Assembly (NCBI GenBank): GCA_011800155.1
Contig: CM022375.1
Span: 248,001 to 312,000 of the forward strand
From: Flammulina velutipes
Lineage: Eukaryota > Basidiomycota > Agaricomycetes > Agaricales > Physalacriaceae
Direction of reading: 5' to 3'
Length of the DNA: 64,000 nucleotides
Shown here: one piece after another, positions 48,074-59,707 of the stretch
Layout of the letters: each line of letters opens with the position of its first letter
Numbering within the stretch: the stretch's first letter is position 1
The notes under the pieces: model-generated
The model's database searches: none
Seen by the model: only the letters and a program-made list of their open reading frames with translations
What the model was told of the DNA's origin: nothing
Program-made: the position numbers and the translations under genes

Positions 48074-49921
48074 CTACCGCTCTTCAGTAACAAGAGCATT
48101 AATTGCCTGCGAAACCTCATTTCCAGCCTTCCCCATCGCCGCCCTAACCTCCTCATCCCTCACCGAGTCAAGCACCTTCTTCGACCTCCACCGATCCGGA
48201 TGGAACGCCCTCTGGGCAGCCGACAACACCTTGGAATACTGCGCCGGAAATAGCTCCTCCACAGTCTTGAAAAACTTCTCCGTGCTCGCCCATGTGACCG
48301 TATCCAGCTTAAATGAAGGCTGTCCGAACGACAACAGCGGCCACGGGACGCTAAGCTCGGTCATCGGGCGCGCCTCGGAGAACGACGCGATGATGAACTC
48401 GTCCAAAACAGTCTGGAAGCGCCGGATGCAGAAATCATGCCAGTGTGGCCACTGGTCATAATGTTTGTACATGCCCAGGTCGTGGTCGCGTTGGATGCAG
48501 CGTTTTTGCTCGGTGACCGTAGCAGCCTGCCACTTCCGCTGACGCGTCGCCTCCCGTTTAGTCGCCGCCTTTTTCCTCTCTTCTTCCAGCATTAGCGCAT
48601 GCTGGCGTCTCCTCTCTGCTTCTGCCTCCTGCAACACCCTTGCCTCTTCCTCGTCCATCTCCCTCTTCCTCTTGCGCTCAGCCTCGGCCTTTTGCATCCC
48701 CTGCATCCGCACACGTGCAGCCAGAATCTCCTCGTGACGACGCGCCTCCTCCCGCTCCTGCTCCGGTCGTTCCTGCTCCTCCTTTTTCTTACGCGCCCTC
48801 TCCTGCGCCTCGATCTTTTCAAGCTTCTTCACCTCCATCTCAATCCTCTCCCTCTCCTCCTTCTCCCTCCGTGTGCGTTCCACCTCCCGCTTAACATCTT
48901 CCAGCTCCCGCCTCGCCTCCTCAGCCTGCATCTTCAGAGTCAAATACGCCTTCGGATCCAACAATCTCTCCCGCTCCTTCACAACCTCCAACTCCCGCTC
49001 CGTCGCCTCGAACCGGAAGCGCATCTCGTCGAGGTCCTTGAAGGCCTTGCTCGCTTGTCGCTCCAGGATATCATTCTGGAGCATCGCGTCCGCGTGCATT
49101 GTACACTCCGTTTCGAGAGAGGCGACTTTTGCTGCGAGGGTGTCTAACGCGGCGGAGAGGGTGTTATGTCGATGCTGGATGTCAGCAGCTTGGGCGCGCG
49201 CGGCGTCACGCTCTTTCAGAGCAGTGGTGACGGCAGCAGCGAGCTCTGATATGCGCAGCACGCTCGCTCTGAGTTGAGTATCTTTTTGGCTGGCAATTGC
49301 AGCGTGCTTCTGGCGTTCCTCCTCCAGCTCTTTCTCCAGCCGCTCTACCCGCCGCTCCATCTCCTCACGCGAAGTATCGATGTCTTCGAGTTTTTGTAGG
49401 GCAGTGCGGATGGGGTCTAGGACGTCGGTCTTTAACTTTATAACGTTGAGTGAATATGATCATATAGAGTGAAAGTGAGGACGTACACTTTTGGATTCGG
49501 AGTAGCGATGTATTTGAGTCTGGGTCTGGTTCTGTGCGTTCTTGCCATGTGAACTTGATGAAGATTGAGATGAAGCAGAGGAATCGGCAGAGTGAACGAT
49601 GGTGTCACTAGCACTAGCACTTGCAACTGGAGAGGAAGGGAACGAAGTGAGTGAAGACGATGAAGCAAAAGAAGAGTGGCCATGGGGACGGCGAGCTGTT
49701 GGGGAAGAAGAGGGCGACGAAGTTGGGGAAGAAGTCAGGTCTATGATGGTCTGTGCTCGCGGCGAAGAGGAAGCGGGTGGCGTGGGAGGTGTCTTCGCGG
49801 TGGGTTTCAAGTTGATATCATTCTTCGAGCTTCGGCGGGCCTTGCGTTTCTGAGGGATGGGCACGGGAATGTCTACTTCTACGCGACCCGAAGAGCGTAG
49901 GACTCGCCCTTGGGATGACAT
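48074..49921 (-). CDS. Coiled-coil protein with C-terminal HPD (J-like) motif (598 aa)
   Basis: Two exons, 49487-49921 and 48074-49435, flank a 51-nt intron (GTACGT...AAAG) and keep phase 0. The start at 49921 gives MSSQGRVLRSSGR; an upstream in-frame alternative begins at 49954. Residues 1-145 are Ser/Pro/Thr-rich and presumably disordered. Residues about 165-465 form a long, very charged coiled coil rich in Glu, Arg and Lys, with EERERI/ERARKKKEEQER-type heptads. The C-terminal ~130 residues are globular, with WPHWHDFCIRRF and a helix ending in FHPDRWRS (His558-Pro559-Asp560), as in the J domain of Hsp40 co-chaperones. Similar coiled-coil/HPD proteins are common and uncharacterised in Agaricomycetes. 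An Hsp70-like fragment lies 5 kb away, which may be coincidence. No breaks. Confidence 0.75.
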
Positions 49922-50212
49922 GGGGTAGCGCAGACAGAATCGGTCCTCTAACACGTCAAGGCGCGTTTCTGCTTCGAGTTGATGGGGAGATGGGGAGATG
50001 ACAACTTGTTACGTAAAAGCACAATCAAAGTCATTTGTCTCTTTATGGATGCACACTTTCCCACGGTGCAGGTTTGCGCTTGGTGGCGCTTGGGCTAGAA
50101 CTTCAAGAGGGTAGGATACAGAGTCCTTGATATAAACAACACAGTAGCGTCACATGTCTACACAGAGTCCATAGACTCATCACAGTCAAAGTGCGGCGGT
50201 CAAGTCTCTGTT

Positions 50213-50261
50213 GATATTAGCGGGCCGACCTAGAGCCTACTTCCAGAGTACGTGCCGGCGT
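50213..50261. repeat. ~50-bp sequence shared with intron 1 of Tet/JBP-like copy 1
   Basis: GATATTAGCGGGCC, then ACCT, then GAGCCTACTTCC and a GC-rich tail match 2578-2626 in the same orientation with roughly 80 percent identity. The counterpart lies in the first intron of the gene at 2519-4375. No larger homology was seen around it. Confidence 0.7.
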
Positions 50262-50638
50262 TGAATAGCGCTCAAACGTAGCGTTTGGTGGCCTGTCTGC
50301 ACCGCCGTTGCCCTCGTCTGTCTGCACGCCCACCCGCATCGCTCACACCCACATCGCTCACACCCGTACATCTACCTCGTTCGCACCAACATCGTGCGTG
50401 TCGCCTATGATATATGGGCACTCACAACGTCCAGGCCCATGCGCATGTTTTCCACATGGGTCAAATCCACGCCCCCATCGTCCAGTGAGCGCCCGCTCGG
50501 GTTGTCCATATGCTCCATTTCAAATTCCCACACAAGCCACCTCGGGGACCACGTGTCGTTTGGACGTCTTCCGTCCTCGCCACACTCGCTGAGCGCCCCC
50601 TACTTGCTCTTCTTGTGGAAAAGATCTCGATTTGGATG

Positions 50639-51086
50639 TCTGTAACCTACCCAAATGACGTTGGACTTCGCCAATTCGACGGTCCGTTCGCTCGCCAGCT
50701 ACAGAAATTACTTCCTCTGCTCTCGTCCCTCAAACATGCGATGAATAGTGATTCGTACAAACGCACCATTGTGGCTGCGGTGCGAGTTCACATGTCCCAA
50801 GCCTCTTATAGAGGTCTTGGAAGCTTGGACTACAAGCGTCGAATCCCTCGTATCCCGGGGACATTCCATGCAAAACGTCATTCTGGCGTTCCCACAGCTC
50901 GATATCGCAAGTTCGGACATCGCGACCGCTCGGATGGCGTTCGAGGATGTCTTCGTACGGTGTGGTTTGGATGTGTCGATCGAGGAAGCCGCCGGATCGG
51001 AAGAGAGTGCACGGGCTGCATTCCTGATCCTCGACAAGTTGGGATTGTTAGTTGTTGGGAATGATTTACAGCAGTTGGAGGATTGA
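50639..51086 (+). pseudogene. Uncharacterised helical protein remnant
   Basis: An open frame of about 55 codons from the ATG at 50639 (VTYPNDVGLRQFDGPF) passes by a one-base shift into a second frame (PLIEVLEAWTTSVESLV to DLQQLED, stop at 51086). The two halves read like one small helical protein. A GTGCGA...CAAG pair would be too short for an intron, so I consider it broken. Function unknown. Confidence 0.35.
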
Positions 51087-51600
51087 CACATGGCGAATCA
51101 AAGTTCCAGCAACGAAAAGGCAAAGAACGTCATATTATGTAGCACAATGACACGACTTGGGGCTGTAACAAACATCTGGATCCAGGCGGCAACGACGCCA
51201 AGCCAATTCTCCTGGTTTCGTTTCTCCAAAAGCGGCTTCAGATATTGAAGGACGACAAAAGCTGGGTTAGTCTCCCAAGAGGATTTCCTTGACATGAGAT
51301 TAGCTTGACTGATGGAGGTAAAAAGGAGGAAGGAGCATACACCTCTGCTGACCGGGTGATTATAGCAATGCAGTGAGACGCTCATCGGGGCTAGAGCAGT
51401 GCAAAGCCTCTTAATGCCCCCAGTGTTGTCGCCTCGAGTACCACGAGAGGGCGCAAGGTGAAGCTGAGGCCATGTCAAGATGGTGTGACTATCGGTGACG
51501 AGCTTGACGTCCCGAAAGAAATCATCGTGCTAGGGTTCGTTCGACCGCCTGTTGGTACCGCAAAGTCCCCGCACGTCCAGGTATGCACGGCGCTTCATCC

Positions 51601-51867
51601 TTAGGTAGCTGGGAGCTTCTCGCAGATATCCTCTATACTCGCATAAATGAACAGTCTTAACGGTGTCCATGATCTTGGGGTTGAAAAGCTATGCATCAAC
51701 CGGAGCCATGGTGCGGTCAAGCTGGAAAGCGTTAGGGCGTTGACGGTAGGAAAAAAGCGACATACCGGTGTAAAAGTGTGCATTTTGGTGGAACCGTTTG
51801 AATATGGCGAAGTGCCGGCAACACGCTGGGTGGGAAGTGCCTCGAGCATCGACGCGCATTGTACCAA
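51601..51867 (-). pseudogene. Possible F-box/LRR-type remnant
   Basis: A short minus-strand frame reads FFPTVNALTLSSLTAPWLRL followed by an FSTPRSWTPLRLF stretch, reminiscent of the leucine-rich part of Agaricomycete F-box proteins. It is too short to be sure. Confidence 0.3.
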
Positions 51868-52956
51868 TCTCGATGAATGTCCGTCAGACCACAGAAGAGT
51901 TTCTAAGAGGCCAGAAACCCATTTGAACGGGCAGTGCGAAACCTAGAGGGCGCAAGCAGGATGGATCGTTTCGTTTCGTTTCTTGTACAGCGCCAGTACC
52001 CGTGCTATGAGAAGTCGTCAAGTCGCGGCGAGAGTGCTACGAGTTGCCTGCAGTACCAATAACGTCCAGCTGTCGTACTTATCTTTCAGGTGGGAACAGG
52101 ATTCAAAATTTACAGCGCACGTACTTCTGCTTTGTCTGTTTATCGTCATGAACGCCTGGAAGCTTCTCATTAATACTACGGTTTTCCATGATCTTGAAGA
52201 CATAGACATTATAGTTGACGCTGGATGCGCCTTGTTCTCGTCGACGGTGGTGGTGGTAAGAGCCAGAGATCGCATATCGGCCCGAACATTCCGTTCACGG
52301 CCATTTGTGGCGTAGACATCAATGCTTTAGTAGTTTACGATTACTCCGGCAACACCCAGCGAAAACATCGAATCAGCCTATCCTCTTCCAACATCGCGGG
52401 AAATATCCATCCAAACATTCCTCCATGAAGATTCGCTACAATAAATCGAACATGGTGGTGTATGGAAATACCTATCGTGGGAACCAATGCCCCAACTCGG
52501 ATCAAGCCTTGCTTGTCTATCTTAGACTGCCGTCAACAATAAATCTCGCTGAGATGATTCAAATATCCCTTTCGAAAGGCCAAAGGTATCGCTTTTACAT
52601 CAAATCCCGACCTTTTCTCAATGGTCACCTTGTTCAAACCGCTTTCGGGATGAATAACCCCACGACACGAGTCGTACGCGATAGTACAAACCAGGAAGGA
52701 CCAACAGCGTAGCGCAATACGATGGAATGGCCGTTTATGCTACACTGCGGTTTCAAACAAGTGGTGCGTCTCCTCCTGTTGCTTGCGTCTCTGGTTGACC
52801 GAAAATGCAGCATCCATTGGCCTCCCATTTTCTGCACACCCCAGAGATACCCCGTTTAGGGCTCGTCCGATTGTGATGGAATGCCACATGTCGATTCTTG
52901 CCTTTCTACTCTCAGTCTCCTTTTCCATGTTAGAGAGATTCCTCTCCCTCGTTGGC

Positions 52957-54370
52957 ATGTCTACCGGTCGCGAGGACCAACCTGAGGCTCGTCCGAATAT
53001 CCCGCAAATCGACGCTGGAATGGCTCAGTCTAGCGCCGCAGAGACCAGGTCTTCCGACGACCACCATCATGTTCGTCCTGCAAAGGGGAATGAAACCACC
53101 GAGGTAAGTGCCCTTGTCGTCAAAGGCATTGCATCTCAAGATGATCGATAGTCCCGCGATAGCCACTCCAGACGCACGCATTCCCGACACGACTCCTCTC
53201 GTCCGCATGACATTGATGTTTTCAAAATTTTTGAAAAATGTTACCGCGAACTGCTGCGCCACTCCAACATCGATGCTGAGCGCCATCAACAAACGAAACA
53301 GCAACTACAAGCCGCAAAGCTTCATAACGAGAGGGCGGACATGCCTGGCAGGCAGCCACCGAACGGTTGGAGGACCAGATGGCAGTCACGCAGAAGCAGC
53401 TCCAGCAGGCATACAGCCTGCGCGCAGAAGACAAGAAGCTCTTGGAGCTCAGGAGGGTTGAGCTCGAGGACGCCCAAGCGTTCTTGGGCTCTGCAGATTC
53501 CATCTCAGGGGAGGAGATCACTTCCATGGTGCAGGCCCTCAACTCGGATATTTTCCAGCTCGCCGCGTCCATCGCGGAATCGGGTGACTTTCTCGACGGC
53601 TATCACTGCGACGAGGCCACTATCCGAGATGCAGAGAAACGCATCAGCCCAGGCCTTTCCCAGCTCGTCTATGCTAGCCGCAAGCAGGACTACGACCGCC
53701 GGGAGTTCGTTATCCAGATCGCTTTGCAGGCTGCTCTCCTTTGGGTATGTTCGGACATCGTGGATTCTTGGGTCCCAAGCTTGCGCTCCACCAGTGTCGA
53801 GGCGGTCTACGAGGTGATACAGGATTCATGTGAGTTTCTTCGCATTGTAAGTTGATGTTGGTGGTAATTTGTGAATCCTAGGTTCTCAAGGTAGCACCGG
53901 CCGTTGGCGGGCTATGGCTCGCTCTCGTTTCAAGTACGCCAGTCCGGCAGAAGTCGTAGAGAAGGCGATTGAGCGCTGCTTTCGGGACATAAACCTTGTG
54001 TTACATATACATAGCCGGCTACAACGAAACTTCAACCGACGCACAGGATGCCCGTTCCTCTCTGGCTGCAAAATTCGGCGCTTCCTTCGACGGAATCATC
54101 AACACTGCCATTCGGCTGGATATGGCCATGGGCGAGGATGTTATCTCGCAGCACGCGAAGTTGGTCATCGTGGAGGAGGACGGGAAGAGCTTCGACCCTG
54201 AAAGGATGGAAGACGCGTATGGGGACGCTCACGATGGGGTAGTAGTCTGCTCTGCGGAGTGTGGATCAGAGCTCTCTGTACGAGGTACAAAGGGCCAGGA
54301 GATGGCGCGTAGTCTTCCTTTGAAGATGAAGGTCGTCCTAATGGTGTCCCTTCTTGATCAACAACGCTGA
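52957..54370 (+). pseudogene. Coiled-coil hypothetical protein, nearly full length but frameshifted
   Basis: Exons 52957-53103, 53152-53829 and 53882-54370 are separated by GT-AG introns of 48 and 52 nt. The start at 52957 (MSTGREDQPEARP) follows an unrelated hydrophobic frame. The protein has a Ser/His-rich head, a coiled coil (LRHSNIDAERHQQTKQQ; QLQQAYSLRAEDKKLLELRR), then an alpha-helical body (ELEDAQAFLGSADSISGEEI; DIFQLAASIAESGDFL) and a tail with a GEDVISQHAKLVI segment. This order and several phrases fit a family widespread in Agaricomycetes but of unknown role. Two frame changes spoil it: a surplus of two bases near 53342 and of one base near 54005. Neither can be an intron, as the gaps are only a few bases. 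They are either real inactivating indels or sequencing errors. Confidence 0.6.
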
Positions 54371-54603
54371 CGCGAATTCGCTATATCGTATGTAGTTCTT
54401 GAATTGTTCTTGAACGTACTTTAACTCTCTCTCAATTGGTGTTTCTAGAAATATTTTTGTATTCCTTTTCTTCTCATCCGGAAAGGCGTCAAATAACCCT
54501 CTATACCTTATCACCTCGCTCCCTTTCAAGCTTCCACAAAGACACAGGAACAATTATATAAACGCAGCTGTAAGGGTTTGTCGCTTGCTTCAAACATACC
54601 ACG
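54371..54603. promoter_or_regulatory. Upstream region of the Hsp70-like remnant, with TATA-like box
   Basis: A TATATAAA motif at 54556-54563 lies about 40 bases before the ATG at 54604, and a pyrimidine-rich stretch precedes it. The promoter seems to have been copied with the gene fragment. Confidence 0.4.
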
Positions 54604-55117
54604 ATGCAGCTCCCTGCTGTTCCCGCCCACGCGCCATATGACGGTCCTCGCCGTAAACTAGTGATCGCCTTCGACATTGGGACGACATTATCCGGGGCAT
54701 CTTTCGCCAAACTCGAGCCTGGTGCAGTTCCGAGTATTCTGGGTGTTACGAGCGTGTACAAATCCTTTGTAAATTGTGCTAACACTGATTTCTTTCAGGT
54801 TTCCGGCTCAGTAGAGGGTTGGAGGGAATTTCAAGATTCCGAGTATCGTTTACTATCATCCTGAGGGAGAGGTTCGCGTGGTTGGGGCTAAGGCGACAGA
54901 TGAAGCGTTCCTGGAGCAAGTGGACGATGAGGGTAATGTCAAGGTTGAATGGCAAGTCACTCTCTAAATCCAACCGTGACTTCTTCTGTTCATTACTAAA
55001 CTGATGTTTAGGTCTGGTTTAGGTTCAAACTTCGTTGGATCTTGGACAAGACGGAGAGTATGCCGAATGTGAATGTTGTTGTGGTGAGCTCATGCACGCT
55101 ACGACGGATGAACACGT
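54604..55117 (+). pseudogene. Hsp70-family ATPase (actin-like fold), N-terminal fragment
   Basis: The frame from the ATG at 54604 contains RRKLVIAFDIGTTLSGASF, the phosphate-1 loop of the Hsp70 ATPase domain in its family-typical position. Intron 54754-54798 leads to FKIPSIVYYHPEGEVRVVGA, typical of the fungal Hsp70-like proteins that lack a standard substrate domain. Exon 3 (55023 on) gives WFKLRWILDKTES after a 71-nt intron that seems to start with GC (GCAAGT...TTTAG). The first junction is out of phase by one base and a TAG follows FPAQ, so the piece is dead. Everything after about residue 125 is missing. Confidence 0.72.
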
Positions 55118-56836
55118 TGTTGGATCGTCGTTTTATACAGGCACGGAGGAGTGTTTTGGTGGTTTCGTTTCGGAGGTTTATCTTGTTGTAGAGGGCAGGT
55201 TCTGTCCTTTTTGTGAATACGAATCAGCATTGAGAACGGAATCAATGATGGGCTTACCATTCTCGAACATCGCGGGATACGAGCAAGAGGTTGAATCCAG
55301 TACCGGTATTTTGGCGGGCGGCTAGCTGAACAATGCGTTCTAGGATCTCGACTGGTAGATTTGGTGACTCGGACATGACGACAGATAGAAGAAGTGGTCA
55401 TTCCATGATCGGCGATCGGTTGCTTTGGTCCGTTCCTCCTCCTCCTTCCATTATGTGCGCCACATTTGAACCTGTAAACAGCATTCAACTTAGTTTTCTC
55501 CGTGCCGATGCTTGCTCACTATTCATTTCCAGTATGTTCCGTGTAGTCCGCTTGTTCGAAGAAAGCTATCGACTTGGTCACAAATGTTCTTTCGAGTCAT
55601 ATATAATGCATGATGATCGACGCAGGCTCCTGCCAGCCTCTCGCTGAACTGGAAATCTGACAGATAGAAATTAGCAAGAGGCCCAAGAAGACGCAGACTT
55701 CTTTACACTCACCTTGCTATGCAAACCAAGAGCAACATGAAAAGATACAGCAGAAAGTTCATGGCAAAGATCATTGTACAGAAAGTAGCTATATCACCGT
55801 CAACGGTCAAATTGGAGAAATGAACTAAGCCCTGAAGCTAGAAGCTAGGAAGGAAATGGAGGAGGAATATAAGCGTGACACGTATAGCGCATACATACTG
55901 CATGTACAGTTTCGATCTACTGGCTTGGGGTGTGGCCGCGGATAGCCACCGCCGAAATTTTAGTTTCGAGATGTGATCCTTGGACGGGGGACGGACTCAA
56001 TTTTCGGCGGTAGATTATTTGGCAGATGCAGAAATATTGCAGAAATATCTACATTTTGAACGATGGCAATGACATAGGAAAATCCTAAGCCAACGGCTAC
56101 ATTCGGCGCTTGACGGCGAAGTATCTAGGGTGATCATCCTGGAATGTTCGCAGAGTTTGTCTTCATCATCCCCAATGCATTGAACGCTCCTTTCTCAGCG
56201 ATCCAGCTTGTTTTGTCACGACATGTCATGCAGCGAGAGCAGATCCTCGAGCATCCGTCGAACGGATGCCATCAAGTACATGATTGCCGGTACGCGCTTG
56301 AAGGCGCTATGATAGGCGATTAATCTGCGAAAGGCAGCCTCCCCACCATCATTTTGTCTCGCTATGGCTTGCAGTAGGGCGCTTTGACATAGCTTCGCAC
56401 CGGTACAGGCCACATTTCCGCCCATCTAATCCGTAAATGAGCGATGGCATTCTTGAAAATGTTGGAGCTTGGGGCCAAATAAGATTGTTGTTGCTCAGCA
56501 AAAGTTGAACGCGCCAGAGCTGGATCTGGAGCTTGAAAGATCGTGTCCCTGTTCACGTGATCGAGTCGTTTGCTTCCCGACTACGACTACTGCCGGCAAC
56601 CTTCAACATCGACGGGCGTCAGATAGCTCCAACTCTATCTCCTGCACTAGGATTTTTACGTCAACGGCTAGCTCAACGGGAAACGCAGGTTAGCCAAGGC
56701 GTTTCCTTTCCCCTTGTCTATCTTTAAATAACCAAGGCGCTGAACAGCTTTCCCTCCAGCTCCTGCGTTTCCATCCTGCCCTTTTGCCAGCAACATTTGC
56801 TACCACTCGCTCCGTCAAGCCCTTCAACTGCATCCC
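55118..56836. other. 1.7-kb region without a supported gene
   Basis: Open stretches at 55333-55647 and on the minus strand at 55099-55488 are unrecognised. Around 55955-56015 a short inverted pair (CCGCCGAAA / TTTTCGGCGG) flanks about 50 bases. The last 150 bases, including TTTAAATAACC at 56724-56734, look like the promoter and leader of the gene starting at 56837. Confidence 0.45.
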
Positions 56837-59507
56837 ATGTCACAAACCAACGTCGGGCAGCACCGTCGGGCTGAAGCAAGGGATGTCATAGGCAAAGGAT
56901 ACGTTTATGAAATGTTTGCCTTCCCCCCATTTGATCAATATCTAGAGGATCTGACTGCCATCCCCAACGGCTTCCAAACGGACTTCATCCCCCCGGACCA
57001 CTTGCTAGTCCGGAGCTTGGTGGATTATCCTCTTCCAGCCCGCGGTGATCAAATGACGATGTACCAATTCCAAAGCGCAGAGCCTGACTCAGATCCTGCC
57101 GCTCTCCTTCAGCAGCCTCTTCCTCCAAAACGCCTGGTTCAACTTGCTAGGAGCGGCCTGGACCAGGCAGTCCTAGACGGCGCACAATCCTTCCAGTACC
57201 CTTACCCATCTGGCTCGTTCTACCCCTTGTGGGTTATCTCCGCCTGGGTTGCGCTGGGCCAGAAGCTTGACGCACAGACGGAATGGGCCGCGAGCGTACA
57301 GTGGGTGTCCGGGTTGCTCTTGGGGCCGAGCGACCCAGAATTGCAGGTCGAATGCCACAGGGCGCGCAAAAACCTGGCAAAGCTACCATCTGACCAGGTG
57401 AAGCTCGGGCCCCTTTTTTTGCAGGACTCCTCTCGGAAACTTGCTCAGTTGCTTTCCAATTCGATGGTCTCAACGCATCTGGTCGACATCATGATCTCGA
57501 AGTTGGTAGAGAGGTTAGATCAATCCGACCGTGCTGGCGAGATCGTCGTTGTGGGCCTTATTTTCCAAGCGGAGCTGAGAAAATCATGGAATGGGACAAA
57601 GTGGGTGCCCACCAAATATATGGAAAAACTTCAAGGGGATCTCGAACATTGCCAACTTTTGATCTGCATCCTGTATCTCGAAGAACGACGGCACTACATT
57701 TCCTTGAACATCAATTTTCCTGACGTGTCATTGGCATACGGTCAGTCAGCCGGAGGTTTGCAATCTAGCTGTAGCTAACTGATTAACAGGGGATGGTCTC
57801 AATACTGGGGCCCCGGTGGACGACATCAGAAACGTTAAGGCCTGGGTTAAAGCCTTCAAATCCGTTGACCTGAAGGATATGGGTAACACTATGGAGCATG
57901 GCATACAAAGAGATGGCATCAACTGCGCCTTTGTTGCACTCAATGCTGGGGCCCGTTTGGCACTTGGAGATGCTCTCTGGAGACACGAAGACAGAATCCT
58001 GGAGCGCATCAGGTGGTTTAATATACTCAGCGTAAGCATATGGTTTTTGATAATAGGCAGCTATTAATCCTGCCATAGGAAACTCTATATTACCTGCAGC
58101 CCCCGAAAGCGCCTGGTGGCGACTCTGCTACCAGTGAAGAGCCCGTTCACCCTCCTGAAGTTGAGGGACATTTTCAGGCATCTGTTGAGACGGACGATCC
58201 GCCTGGTCAATCCCTTTTCACACCCCCACCGTCCCCTCTCTTTACGCCCCCTCCATCCCCATATTTCTCCCCAAAGCTAGGTTCTTGTCCGCCGAGTCCG
58301 ATGGGCACTAAGGGCAACCTAAAGGGCATTGAGAGGACCGCCGCCAATGAAGGAGATAGCGACAGGAGCACGGGGAAACCGTCATCTTCATTTCTCTGCG
58401 TGCTGGTGCCTCATGTTCGGGATGTATGGGGGAAATCCTCACGACGCGCCCCCTCTGATCTGGCTATTCAGGCCAGTAGGGTCACTCAGAAGCGCTCATC
58501 CGCGTTTCTGGGCGTCGTAGTCCCTCGTGTTCGTGACATATGGGGGAATGGTGTGTATTCTACTCCATCCGTTAGTTTGGCACTGACTCCCTTTTAGATC
58601 TAGCATTCATCTCTTCAAACGAGAAGCCTTCAAGTGATGGAGCGACCTATTTGTCCAGTAAACCTAATGAAGGTCATAGCAACGCAGCCGTAACATTGGG
58701 GAAGCGAAAGCGGCGTCAACTCCTGGATTTGGAAGATAGGAAAGAAGAGGATGGCTTGACGCACGGTGACCTCCATTACGTTGCTTACAACGAGGATAAT
58801 GGGATTGCGGAGGCAAGAGGCGCAGGAGATCCTCCCGGCTCCTTTATACGCCAGCCCGGTTCTCTTGAAATGACGATCGTCACTCCTCCGGGTCCTGGTT
58901 CGCCTTCTCTAGCCTCAGCCCCCACCTCAGCCTCCCTGTTACCCTCAAGCCTGACACCTCCTGCTGTAGGTAGTCTTCCTCCCGGACCTCTCACTTTGGC
59001 CCCCACCCGGGCCACCTTTACCTCACCCCCCTTCTCCCCCCCTTCTACCCACGATCCCTTGCCTCCCACCCGGACAACCAGCCCACCTGATGCCCAGGGC
59101 AACAGGCGCTGGTTAAAGGGCTCCGTTGTCACATACTGCCATGAATGCCGGCAGCACTCCAATCGACTGTTCATGAGATGTAGCTCTTGTGTCAACAAGA
59201 TTTTCTGTGAGCGGTGTTTGACCTTACGGTGGGTTCCTGCTTCTAGTCAAAATTTCTGCAGTGACTGAACATGTTTGGTTCTAGTTACTTGTGGCTCCCT
59301 TTTACCTTTGACGCTAGTCAGGATATGGAGGGATGCCCATACTGTAACGAATACTGCGACTGCACACGATGCAGGGACAAGCGCGCGAGTGAGAGCAAAC
59401 TTAAGGACGAGGATGGGCCCAAGCGTAAGCGCAAGCGCAAGGCCGAGCCCGAGCCCGAGCGCAAGGCCGAGCCCAAGCGCAAGGCCGCGCGCAAGCGCAA
59501 GCGCTAA
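56837..59507 (+). CDS. Ulp1-like (C48) cysteine protease fused to zf-4CXXC_R1 zinc finger (823 aa)
   Basis: Five exons, 56837-57740, 57790-58031, 58079-58550, 58598-59228 and 59285-59507, join in phase over introns of 47-56 nt. The third and fourth junctions rebuild sensible codons, the last one giving the conserved LRY of the zinc finger. Residues about 95-160 resemble the helical region before the protease in Agaricomycete Ulp1-like proteins (LPLW-type motif as YPLWVISAW). The protease core has His286 (RRHYISLNI), Asp303 (YGDGL), Gln341 and Cys347 (QRDGINC), i.e. a complete C48 triad. A Pro/Ser-rich linker (about 385-715) with TPPPSP repeats follows. Then come eleven cysteines (720-779: CHEC, MRCSSC, FCERC, CPYC, CDCTRC) as in zf-4CXXC_R1/CDCA7-type fingers. 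The tail is a basic KRKAEPEPERKAEPKRKA repeat. The likely role is a nuclear SUMO/ubiquitin-type protease or pseudoprotease targeted to DNA. Substrate unknown. No breaks. Confidence 0.8.
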
Positions 59508-59707
59508 AATTATGGTTTTGCTGATCTATCTTGATAATCAATTATCGAGCTCTGAGCGTAGCTTCCTCTGAAATGGTAGCATTTGTTGGACCCCACTGGT
59601 CACCGGTCAAGGCCTTAATCTTCAGCACCTACCTGTTCAACATGCACTGGAATAGCCTGGATTATTGCGCTACATCTGGATGATACGTCAGGACCCCGAT
59701 ATTTGCA
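59508..59707. other. Spacer between the protease gene and the right inverted-repeat arm
   Basis: Short 3' flank of the gene at 56837-59507; nothing else recognised. Confidence 0.4.

Larger units (their letters stand above)
49922..52956. other. 3-kb region with gene remnants only
   Basis: Holds the short repeat at 50213-50261, a frame at 50748-51086 ending in a helical AFEDVFVRCGLDVSIEEAAG segment that needs a frame change to join its upstream part (50639-50800), and a minus-strand leucine-rich stretch at 51601-51867. Further frames at 51983-52712 are unrecognised. No complete gene is supported. Confidence 0.45.

Noticed and set aside
48599..49147. Plus-strand Leu/Pro-rich 182-codon frame
   Set aside because: Antisense of the Glu/Arg-rich coiled coil; such frames arise from codon composition.
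55955..56015. Inverted CCGCCGAAA/TTTTCGGCGG pair as a mobile element
   Set aside because: Too short and without a target duplication.
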